The notes beneath the pieces were generated by a model. That model was not told the origin of the DNA. It made no database searches and was given only the letters and a program-made list of their open reading frames with translations. From Aegilops tauschii subsp. strangulata (taxonomy: Eukaryota; Streptophyta; Magnoliopsida; Poales; Poaceae), in the NCBI RefSeq assembly GCF_002575655.3, contig NC_053040.3:461204780-461268779 (forward strand): a stretch of 64,000 nt of DNA, in the 5' to 3' direction. Numbering within the stretch: position 1 is the first letter of the stretch; the number at the start of each line of letters is the position of its first letter. The position numbers and the translations under genes are program-made. Shown piece by piece: positions 46,281-56,236 of the stretch.

Positions 46281-46639
46281 CTTGGTAGATGAGAAGGCAG
46301 GCAAGGTCGACAGAAGTATATTGGACATACGTTATATGAATGCGTACTTTACTAGTACTCCTAGCAGCACCAGGGTATTAGATACCGGTTTGGTTGCTAA
46401 GTGTTAGTAACTCGAAATAAAAGCTGCGGAATAAATGGAGACTGGATAAAGGTGAGATGATGATGTGCGTTGGAAGTGTTTCCAAGGTTGATGTGATCAA
46501 GCATCGCATGCTCCCTCTACCATCGAGATTTGGTGTTTGCGTTGAGCATGACTGGATTATGTTTATCGCAATACGGTTATTCATTTAAGGAGAATAATGG
46601 TTACTCTGTTTATTTGAATAATACCTTCAATGGTCTTGC

Positions 46640-47640
46640 ACCCAAAATGAATCTCGATCGTAGTGATACACATGTTCATGCCAAAAGTAATGATAGTACC
46701 ACATACTTGTGGCACTGCTATTTGAGTCATATTGGGATAAAACGCATGAAGAAGCTCCATGTAGATGGATCTTTGGAGTCACTCGTTTTTGAAAAGATTG
46801 AGACATGCGAACCATGTCTATTGGTATATATGCATGAAGAAACTCCATGCAGATGGATCGTTTGGACTCACTTGATTTTGAATCACTTGAGACATGCAAA
46901 TCATACCACATGGGCAAGATGACTGAAAGGCCTCGTGTTCAGTAAGATGGAACAAGAGAGCAACTTGTTGGAAGTAATACATTTGATGTGTGCAGACGAA
47001 TGAGTGCTGAAGCACGCAGTGGATATCGATATGTTCTTACTTCATAGATGATTTGAGTAGATGCTGAGAATATTTACTTGATGAAACACAAGTCTGAATT
47101 ATTGAAAGGTTCAAGTAATTTCAGAGTGAAGTTGAAGATCGTCGTGACAAGTGGATAAAATGTCTATGATATGATCATAGAGATATCTGAGTTACGAGTT
47201 TGGCACACAATTAAGACATTGTGGAAATTGTTTCACAACTAATACCGCCTGGAACACCATAGTGTGATGGTGTGTCCGAACATCATAACTGCACCCTATT
47301 GGATATGGTGCATACCATGATGTCTCTTATTGAATTACAACTATCGTTTATGGGTTAGGCATTAGAGACAACCACATTCACTTTAAAAGGGGCACCACGC
47401 AATTCCGTTGAGACGACACCGTTTAGAGAAACCCAAGTTGTCGTTTCTTAAAAGTTTGGGGCTGCGATGCTTATGTGAAAAAGTTTCAGGCTGATAAGCT
47501 CGAACCCAAAGCGGATAAATACATCTTCATAAGAATACCCAAAACAGTTGGGTATACCTCCTATTTCAGGTCTGGAAGCAAAAGTAATTGCTTCTAGAAA
47601 CGAGTCCTTTCTCGAGGAAAAGTTTCTCTCGAAAGAATTG
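46640..47640 (+). pseudogene. Copia integrase remnant with internal tandem duplication
   Basis: HHCC region begins YLWHCYLSHIGIKRMKKLHV (about 46710-46765). An 88-bp step then repeats the ATGAAGAA(G/A)CTCCATG(T/C)AGATGG segment (46745 and 46833). Later blocks (SEHHNCTLLDMV near 47275-47320, FGAAMLM-like near 47460) are in shifting frames. The third catalytic Glu (GVSEHH) is retained here, in contrast to element 1. Confidence 0.7.
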
Positions 47641-47859
47641 AGTGGGAGGATGGTGGAGACTTGATAAGGTTATTGAACCGTCACTTCAACTAGTGTGTAG
47701 CAGGGCACAGGAAGTTGTTCCTGTGGCACCTATACCAATTGAAGTGGAAGCTTATGATAGTGATCATGAAACTTCGGATCAAGTCACCACCAAACCTCGT
47801 AGGACGATGAGGATGCGTGCTACTTCAGAGTGGTACGTGATCCTGTCTGAGATATCATG

Positions 47860-49251
47860 TTGTTGGACAATACTGAACCTACAAGCTATGGAGAAGCGAT
47901 GGTGGGCCCATATTCCGACAAATGGTTAGAAGCCATGAAATCCAAGATAAATAGATCTTTAAGAAGAAGACGGACATGGACGGTAATGTTACCGTCTATG
48001 AAGCTCGACTTGTGGCAAAGAGTATTTTCACAAGTTCAAGGAGTTGACTACGATGAGATTTTCTCATCCGCAGCGATGCTTAAGTCCGTCGGAATCATGT
48101 TAGCATTAGCTGCATTTATGAAATCTGGCAGATGGATGTCAAAACAAGTTTCCTTACCAGTTTTTGTAAGAAAAGGTTGTATGTGATACAATTAGAAAGG
48201 TTTTGTCGATCCTAAGGATGCTAAAAGGTATGCTAGCTCTAGCGATCCTTCCATGGACTAGAGCAAGCATCTCGGAGTCAGAATATACGCTTTGATGGAG
48301 TGATCAAAGTTTTTGGGTTTATACAAAGATTGTTAGAAACTTGTATTTACAATAAAGTGAGTGGGAGCGCTACAACATTTCTGATAAGTATATGTGAATG
48401 ACATATTGTTGATCCGAAATGATGTGAAATTTCTGGAAAGCATAAAGGGTTGTTTGAAAGGAGTTTTTCAAAGGAAGACCTGGATAAAGCTGCTTACGTA
48501 TTGGGCATCAAGATCTATAGAGATAGATCAAGACGCCTGATGATACTTTCAAAGAACGCACACCTTGACATGATTTTGAAAGAGTTCAAAATAGATCAGC
48601 AATGAAGGAGTTCTTGGCTGTGTTACAAGGTGTGAGTATTGAGTAAGACTCAAGACCTGACCACAGCAGAAGAGAGAGAAAGAACGAAGGTCGTCCCCTA
48701 TGCTTTAGACGTAGGCTCTACAATATGCTATGTTGTGTACCGCACATGAAGTGTGCCTTGCCATGAGTTGGTCAAGGGGTACAATAGTGATCCGGGAATG
48801 GATCACACGACAACGGTCGAACTTATCCTAAGTACCTAGTGGACTAAGGAATTTTCTCGATTATGGAGGTGAAAGGGAGTTCGTCGTAAAGGGTTACGTC
48901 GATGCGAACTTTGACACTAATCCGGATGACTCTGAGTAGGAAACCGGATTCGTATAGTAGAGCAATTATTTGAAATGGCTCCAAATAGCGCGTGGTAACA
49001 TCCACAAGATGACATAGATATTCGTAAAGCACACACGGATCTGAAAGGTCCAGACCAGTTGACTAATAACCTCTCTCACAAGCATAACATGATCAAACCA
49101 GAACTCATTGAGTGTTAATCACATAGTGATGTGAACTAGATTGTTGACTTTAGTAAACTCTTTGGATGTTGGTCACATGGTGATGTGACCTATGAGTGTT
49201 AATCACATGGTGATGTGGACTAGATTATTGACTCTAGTGCAAGTGGGAGAC
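47860..49251 (+). pseudogene. Copia reverse transcriptase and RNase H remnant
   Basis: VDYDEIFSSAAMLKSVGIML (about 48040-48100) and WQMDVKT-like codons near 48125-48145, in a shifted frame, identify the palm. At 48380-48410 the sequence TTCTGATAAGTATATGTGAA gives the same extra base and YVND reading as element 1. The RNase H remnant follows (GIKIYRDRSRR near 48505-48535), then TCACAT(A/G)GTGATGTGA repeats at 49119-49220 and the polypurine tract at 49240-49251. Confidence 0.7.
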
Positions 49252-50794
49252 TGTTGGAAATATGCCCTAGAGGCAATAATAAATAGGTTATTATTATATT
49301 TCCTTGTTCATGATAATCGTTTATTATCCATGCTAGAATTGTATTGATAGGAAACTCAGATACATGTGTGGATACATAGACAACACCATGTCCCTAGTAA
49401 GCCTCTAGTTGATTAGCTCGTTCATCAATAGATGGTTACGGTTTCCTGACCATCTCCGAAAGTGTCTGCTGGGTTGGCACGAATCGAGACTGGGATTTGT
49501 CACTCCGTGTAAACGGAGAGGTATCTCTGGGCCCACTCGGTAGGACATCATCATAATGTGCACAATGTGACCAAGGAGTTGATCACGGGATGATGTGAGT
49601 TACGGAACGAGTAAAGAGACTTGCCGGTAACGAGATTGAACAAGGTATAGGGATACCGACGATCGAATCTCGGGCAAGTAACATACCGATAGACGAAGGG
49701 AATTGAATACGGGATTGATTGAATCCCCGACATCGTGGTTCATCCGATGAGATCATCGTGGAACATGTGGGAGCCAACATGGGTATCGAGATCCCGCTGT
49801 TGGTTATTGACCGGAGAACGTCTCGGTCATGTCTGCATGGTTCCCGACCCTTAGGGTCTACACACTTAAGGTTCGATGACGCTAGGGTTATAGGGAAAGT
49901 ATGTACGTGGTTACCGAATGTTGTTCGGAGTCCCGGATGAGATCCCGGACGTCACGAGGAGTTCCAAAATGGTCCGAAGGTAAAGATTTATATATGGGAA
50001 GTCCTGTTTTGGTCACCGGAAAAGTTTCGGGTGATATCGGTAATGTACCGGGACCACCGGGAGGGTCCCGGGGGTCCACCAAGTAGGGCCACCAGCCCCA
50101 GAAGGCTGCATGGGCCACGTGTGGGAGGGGACCAGCCCCAGGTGGGCTGGTGCGCCCCCCACCAAGGCCCAAGCGCATGGGAGAGTGGGAGGGGGCAAAC
50201 CCTAGGTCCAGATGGGCCTTGAGGCCCACCCTAGTGGCGCCCCCCTCTCCTCCCCTTGGCCGCTCCCTTGAATGGGATCTAGGGCTGGCCGCCTCCTCTT
50301 GGGGTGGGAACCCTAGAGGGGGGCGCAGCCCCCTCCCCCTATATATAGTTGAGGTTTGGGCTGCCCAAGATACACAAGAACGTCTCTCTTTCGGCGCAGC
50401 CCTACCCCTCTCCCTCCTCCTCCTCTCCCGCGGTGCTTGGTGAAGCCCTGCGGGATTGCCACGCTCCTCCATCACCACCACGCCGTCATGCTGCTGCTGG
50501 ATGGAGTCTTCCCCAACCTCTCCCTCTCACCTTGCTGGATCAAGGCGTGGGAGACGTCACCGGGCTGCACGTGTGTTGAACGCGGAGGCGCCGTGGTTCG
50601 GCGCTTAGATCGGAATCAACCGCAATCTGAATCACTACGAGTACGACTCCCTCATCCGCGTTCTTGCAATGCTTCCGCATCGCGATCTACAATGGTATGT
50701 AGATGCACTCCCCTTCCCCTCGTTGCTAGATTACTCCATAGATTGATCTTGGTGATGCGTAGAAAATTTTGAATTTCTGCTACGTTCCCCGACA
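49252..50794 (+). repeat. 3' LTR of copia element 2, 236-bp internal deletion
   Basis: TGTTGGAAATATGCCC to TACGTTCCCCGACA, 1543 bp. Relative to the 5' LTR it lacks 42615-42850; the junction GACCAT/CTCCGAAAG lies at 49456. TATA box TATATATAG near 50340-50348. Confidence 0.93.
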
Positions 50795-51345
50795 ACATGG
50801 GGAGCTGGGGCAGTAGAGCAAGGCCGCTTTCGAAGAACTTATACCTGAGGGTCGTCGGGATGTCGGCGGCGGCAGGTCGGATGTGTGGAAAATACGGCAG
50901 GGAGGAAGAAGGGCCGGAGGACCTCCCGAGCCGGCGCTGTGTCAGAGAGAACGGCACGGGCAGAGGACCGGGCCCCTCCGGCAGCTGTGGGTTTCCTCCC
51001 TCGCCGGCGATGACCGCGTGAACGATGCACCTAGTCCTCTACACACACCAGCCGAAGGGATCCGGCCGGATCTATGACCAGCGGTGAGCAGAGAAAAAAT
51101 GTCGCTACTGCTGTCTTGTTTATATCTGGAGAGGATGAGAGAATGAAGAGAGCAACCCTTGTAAAGCAAGCGCTCAGGCCCCTGCGTACATATATAGTGG
51201 AGTGATTATATTTTTCTCTCCACAACAAGCGTTTCAATTTGTGTACGTGGCATTAAAGAAAAGAAACTCTCTATTTAAGGTGACTACCTGTACGACTCCT
51301 ACTTACTACTACTAGTAGCATTGTTCACTTGTGCTCCCCGGCCCT
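50795..51345 (-). promoter_or_regulatory. Promoter and leader-exon-like host sequence
   Basis: On the minus strand a TATA box CTATATATGTAC at about 51186-51197 is followed by a C/T-rich, GC-rich stretch without an ATG-initiated frame, ending CCCTCAG/GTATAAG, a 5' splice donor at about 50850. This looks like a non-coding first exon whose intron was invaded by the copia. Downstream on the minus strand lie the candidate exon near 40.7-40.8 kb and the exonuclease pseudogene, but a link between them is speculative. Confidence 0.35.
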
Positions 51346-51430
51346 TGATACGTCTCCAACGTATCTATAATTTATGAAGTATTCATGCTATTATATTATC
51401 CATCTTGGATGTTTAATGGGCTTTACTATG
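51346..51430 (+). mobile_element. Start of an Athila-like gypsy LTR, interrupted
   Basis: TGATACGTCTCCAACGTATC begins like the LTR at 25048, followed by 65 more LTR-like bases until a new LTR starts at 51431. The remainder presumably resumes beyond the right window edge. Confidence 0.7.
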
Positions 51431-51947
51431 TGTCGTGGAATTGTCACGGCAGATGTCCTTGAGCTAGGACTTAGTCGTGGAGCCATCGCAGCTTGGAAGC
51501 TTAAAGGGGTTAAACGGGACAAGGAACACGAGGGTTATACTGGTTCGGCCCCTTACGGTGAAGGTAAAAGCCTACGTCCAGTCGAGGTTGTATTGCTTGG
51601 GGTTTCAACGACCAGGGGCTAAACCGCCCTGCCTGGTTATCGATCTGATCTTCCTTGTCCCTAAACCGCCGCCGGGTCGTCCCTTTATATAGAGAGGTTG
51701 ACGTCCGGCGGCTCTCAGAGTCCCGGCCGGCTCATAAGAGTGTCCGGCTCGGACTCTCAACTATTCTTGCCTTACACTACAAGTTCCACCATAACGGCGG
51801 TTATAACTACGGGCCTTAAGCCATCTCCGGGTCTTAGGCCCATCATTGACCCGCCGTCTTCAAGCTCGGTACTGGGCTTCGCGTGATGACCATTATGAGT
51901 AACCCGGCCCCTCCTGGCGGGTGACTCTAAGGGTTATATCCTCAACA
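51431..51947 (+). repeat. 5' LTR (517 bp) of the multi-exon element
   Basis: TGTCGTGGAATTGTCACGGC to TTATATCCTCAACA, with a TATA box TTTATATAG at 51684-51692. The partner LTR is not in the window, so the ends rest on TG...CA and on the change of character at each side. Confidence 0.6.
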
Positions 51948-52228
51948 TTAGGCCCCAGATTGATTTGAACCAGTTCATGTCAATCTTCAATTCCTTTGAG
52001 AGATAAAAAATCTTCCGGCTTATACTCGTGCGAATGTTATAACCCGCCGTGACGTCATCTTCTGGATTCCTGGTAACCCGCCATGAAGTCATCTTCCATT
52101 AAGTCCATTTTTTATCCCACCATATCCTCAACGGATCTTATCTTTAAAGGCCATCCCGAAAATCGAGGCGTTTTTGTGGTGAGATAATCACGCCTCCTCG
52201 TTTCTCGCGCCCACTTATGAGCCTCACC

Positions 52229-52238
52229 TTATAAATAG
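52229..52238 (+). promoter_or_regulatory. TATA box of the internal gene
   Basis: TTATAAATAG, followed about 30 bases on by a C/T-rich leader that ends in a CACCC/GTAAGC donor at 52422. The matching acceptor is CATAG at 52997, 16 bases before the ATG. The element therefore has a second promoter and a leader intron (52422-52997) besides the LTR promoter. Confidence 0.5.
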
Positions 52239-53013
52239 CCCAGCCCATGAGTCTCTAGTTACTTGTCGCCTCCATCATCTTCCTCCTCTCGCTACTGTGC
52301 TGCCGCTCGAGCTCCACCGCCGCCGCCGCCGTGGGTCTCCTCATCTTCACCGACTCAGGCCGCTGCATCAACCTGACGTGACCAGAGAAACGGCGGTGAC
52401 CTCCGCAACTCTCCAGCACCCGTAAGCCCTTGCCACTCCATAGAGTAGATCCGCATTAGGGTTCTTTGCTGTTCTTCCCGCGTTCGTCGCCGTTCATCGC
52501 GAGCTCTTGATAGATTCCATTATTACCACCTTTTCTTGATCGTTAGACCGTACAGAACTGCCGCGGTAGCTGTTTCACACCCGTTCCCAATGTACATAGA
52601 TCCCTTTTCATTGCATAAAGGCTCCGTTCAAACCCTTGAACTTCTTCTGTGTCTGTTCTAGGTCTAGAAATTTTCCCTTTCTAGTCGATCGTTTGATCCA
52701 GAATAATTACTGTGCTCTGTGAAACTTGTTTGCGCCACACTTAGTCAAAAATTGCATTTGTTTAGCTATGGCGGCTCATATCTCCGGCTTAAAAGAGGGC
52801 ACACGCTGTAGAAATTTCCGGCTCATTTATAATAAGGCTTTAGACAATTTGAATTACTCACGATGCCCTCAGCGGCTTAGATAACCCGACGCAATTAGCC
52901 ATATGTCATTAGGCCCCTTCATAAGCCGCCATTTTAAACATTGAACTGTAAACTTCCTCCGGCTTATACTTGAACCGGACATTTCCTTTTGTCATAGGCC
53001 TCTGTCTTTCACA

Positions 53014-56000
53014 ATGCCGCCCAAAGCTCCCAAGGCACCCATTACGTGCAATTGGATGAAATCCAACGTTACTGATGACACGTTAGTTGATTTTGTGAAG
53101 ACGGGTTACCTGCCCAAGAAGGAGGTCATGTCTTATCGTGCCCCTGACCCGTCGGAGGAGAGACCTCAACCTAGAGATGGTGAGGTGGTGATATTTGCTG
53201 ATCACATGAGCCGGGGCTTCGCACCGCCCGGCTCAAAATTCTTTAGGGATGTTCTGAACTTCTTCGATCTGCGGCCGCAAGACATAGGACCCAATTCCAT
53301 GTCCAATATTTGCAATTTTCAAGTATTCTACGAAGTCTATCTTGGAGAAGAGCCCAGCCTGCTGCTCTTTAGAGAGCTATTTTATCTGAACCGCCAGAAT
53401 GAGTGCGCCAACGGGCCGAGCCTGGAACTTGGTGGAATCTCCATTCAACGCCGGAGAGATTGCCTCTTTCCTTACGCTGAGCCGCCAAGCCATCCAAAGG
53501 ACTGGAACCAGACATGGTTCTACTGCCAGGATACTTCTCCGGCTAACGAGAGCCCTCTGCCCGGCTTTCGTGCCCTGCGTCTGGAGCCAAGTCACCCCCC
53601 GCCGGATAAGCTATCTGAAGCCGAGCGTCAACCTCTGATCCCTACCATCAACAAGATTAAGGCTCTCCTGGGAAATGGCCTCAACGACATTGATCTGGTC
53701 CGGGTCTGGATCTCTTGGCGGGTGATCCCCTTGAGCCGCCGCCCCGGCTTAATGTGTGATTACACGGGCCGGAAAGATGACCCTCTGCGGCACAGCCGCA
53801 ACGATCTCCCTGAAGACGTCGTTGACGACATGACCAAGTCCCTCTTGAATGAGAGCTTGACAGACTGCGGGAGGACCGGCTTAAGGCCCTTCTGCAAAAC
53901 TAACCCGGCTCCAGCGGTAAGGCACTGACCTGAACACCTTACCTACCCCTTGGATAGTTTTCATCTGAACCTTGATAAGTCTCTATTGTATTTTTTAGGC
54001 TAATGATAAGTTCTGGAAGGTCAAATATGACCATGAGGCGGCCGAAAAAACCAGGAAGGCTAAGAAAGCCGCCAGGAGAGCCGCTCCCCGCAAAAAGGGA
54101 AGCAAGCCTACTGCCTCAGAGCTGCTTCAGTTGGATGACAGCTCCGAGTCAGAGGTAACCCCTGATTCCTTAGGCTCTTCTTTTGTTTCTGCTTGTCGTC
54201 TGTCTTTTAACCACCTTATCGACTTGATTATCCGCAGGATGATACCGGAGCGAGTAACCCGGTAACTGAAGAGGTAACTATACTTTCCTCCGACTCGGAC
54301 CCCTTGCCAAGGCTGAAAGTCCGAAGAGTAACCCGGAAAGTAAGATTTTCGCATCCTTTAGCTTATCAAGATCCTCAATTTCTTTTGAAGCAACAGATTC
54401 ATGAGAGCCGGAGGCAAACCCGGGCCAGCAAGGATGCAGACCTCTCCTCCGGCTTACCCGAGGCATCAAGAAAGCGCCGGACTGAGGTTATCTCCAACCT
54501 ATACCCTTTTCATCCTTTAGCGGGTGTCACTCGTCAACCGCTCAATTCGTTTGATTCAAATTATCAGGAAACTTCACCTTCCTCTGGTGATTCTATGCAA
54601 TCTAACCTGCCGGCTTTCAAGACCGCGCCCGGGTAATGATGATCATCTTATGTTGTGCTTATCTTACTCATGCTTTTGTACTAACCTTTTGTCCTTTCAG
54701 TGCTCAAGCAAAGCTCAGCAAGAGAGCGAAGAAGAATAAACCGGTCGAAGAGCCGGTCTTGACTGAACTGGAGGTTTCAACTCAAGAGCCGTCAGCTGCC
54801 TCTGCTCCTGAAGCCACCGCTCCAACCGACGAGCCAATCATAGAGACTTCTGCTAACCCGGAGATCCCCAGCTCAGCTCAACCGGCCGATGACCCGGATG
54901 TGGTGATTACCCGGACTGAATACGTTGAGCCGGGAAGACCCACCGTTCTGGCCAGATGCTCTGCCAAGGAAGAGCTGCTAGAGCGCCGCCGGGCTAGATT
55001 GGAATTTACTGATTATGCTAACCTGAGAATTGGAGACATTGTCTCGGGTTACTTGGTCAAGTGCACAACAGCCGGGATCTGGAGTTTGATATGGTGAAGC
55101 AGATCCAACAAAAATCTGAGGTACAAATCTCTTGCTTACTCCATAGTCCATCTTACTATGCTAGCCCCCAAGTCTATTACTTATGATAGAATATGTTGTA
55201 GACTTAACTTCCGGCTTACTTTCATGAACCGGCAATTTGGAAATAGAATCTTTCAATATGCATTAGCCCCCAAGTGCCAAGTGTCTTTGCGTGGAAAGTG
55301 CTTGGGACTTTAATGTTGCATAACAATCACTCATGCTATAACCCGGAATTTGTACAGGCTGCTTGCAAAAAATTTGAAGCTGTCTGAACTGAAGAACCGC
55401 CTGAAGACTCAGGAAACTGAGACCCGGAAGGCCAACGCCAAATTCGAGTTCAGTGTTGTTGCACAAGAGAAGCTGAAGAAGAAGTTTGAAACCGAAAGGA
55501 AGACTTGGACCGAGGAGAAAACTGCTTTGGTCAGCCGGGCCGAACAAGCAGAGGCTGCTCTGACGGAGAGAACCGCCGAACTCTCCGGCTTAAAACGCCA
55601 TGTGTCACAGATGGTCGCCGCAATCTTCGGTAAGTCATTCTGCGAGCTTTCAACAAGTGTACCTTCTTTATGTCTCATAAGTCCCATCATTGCTAGCGGC
55701 TTACCTGACGTTGTAAAACAGGTCCCAGAAGCGCCAACCTCAATCAAAATGTGCTGACCAAGCTGAAGGCCATATACACTCTGGTGGAGCAACACTCAAC
55801 CGGGTCACAGCGGGCTTTGGCCGTTGTGGCCCTGTCCAATGAAGTTCCGACTCACCTGGCGGACGTACTTCGGCAGCTTGCCGTTCTTCCTCAGCGCTTC
55901 CAAGAGCTACGACGGGCTTCTGCAAGAGCCGGAGCGATAGTTGCTTTGAGCCAGGCCAAGGCTTTTCTTTCGGAGCTAGACCCGGCTGACATCGCACTTG

Positions 56001-56236
56001 GATATCCCAGCCTGAAGGAAGACGGCACCCCTTCGACCAAAAAGACTTTGCTGCCTGCGTGAAGATCGTGCGCCCGGTGGCCACACTGATTGGGAATGAC
56101 ACCGACCTTACCAAGTACCAGCCGGGCTACGACGCAGAAAATCAGAGGATCCCCACTCCGCGTTATGAAGCCATCAGCTTGATCCCACCGACTCGTAAGC
56201 ACACCTTTGCCCCAGAAGTTGACCCGACCGGGTTAA
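53014..56236 (+). pseudogene. Seven-exon gene with a 'putative gypsy type transposon' domain (PF04195-like) and coiled coil, frameshifted and truncated
   Basis: Coding exons that I place by GT/AG signals and phase: 53014-53916, 53999-54154, 54238-54632, 54701-55120, 55358-55629 and 55722 to the insertion. With the leader exon this makes seven. The first coding exon (301 codons) has the N-terminal domain typical of these plant proteins (FRDVLNFFDLRPQDIGPNS, then FYEVYLGEEPSLLLFRELF). Later exons are polar, with a long coiled coil in the fifth (LKNRLKTQETETRKANAKFE). Frameshifts near 55060, 55385 and 56035 break the chain. The stop TAG at 56239 comes from the inserted LTR. Domain naming is from memory of the family; no biochemical function is known to me. 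Confidence 0.6.

Larger units (their letters stand above)
42413..50794 (+). mobile_element. Complete copia retrotransposon, Angela/WIS-type, heavily mutated
   Basis: Both LTRs present, perfect 5-bp target duplication ACATG (42408-42412 and 50795-50799), primer site TGGCATCATGAA at 44197 and purine tract AAGTGGGAGAC before the 3' LTR. Interior gag-pol is in copia order but with many stops and shifts. It belongs to a different LTR subfamily from element 1 (C-rich LTR with TATATATAG promoter) but has a closely related interior. Confidence 0.93.
51431..56236 (+). mobile_element. LTR element carrying a multi-exon 'gypsy-type' gene, 3' part cut by a chromovirus
   Basis: 5' LTR 51431-51947, long leader with its own TATA box and intron, then the seven-exon gene 53014-56236. 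The chromovirus LTR begins at 56237 inside the last exon. The host target site is probably CTATG (51426-51430). No gag-pol of the standard kind is seen in the available part. Confidence 0.65.

Noticed and set aside
42408..50799. Treating 42413-44195 and 49252-50794 as two independent solo LTRs
   Set aside because: Matching ACATG on the outer sides only, a primer site after the left LTR and a purine tract before the right one show they are the two LTRs of one insertion.
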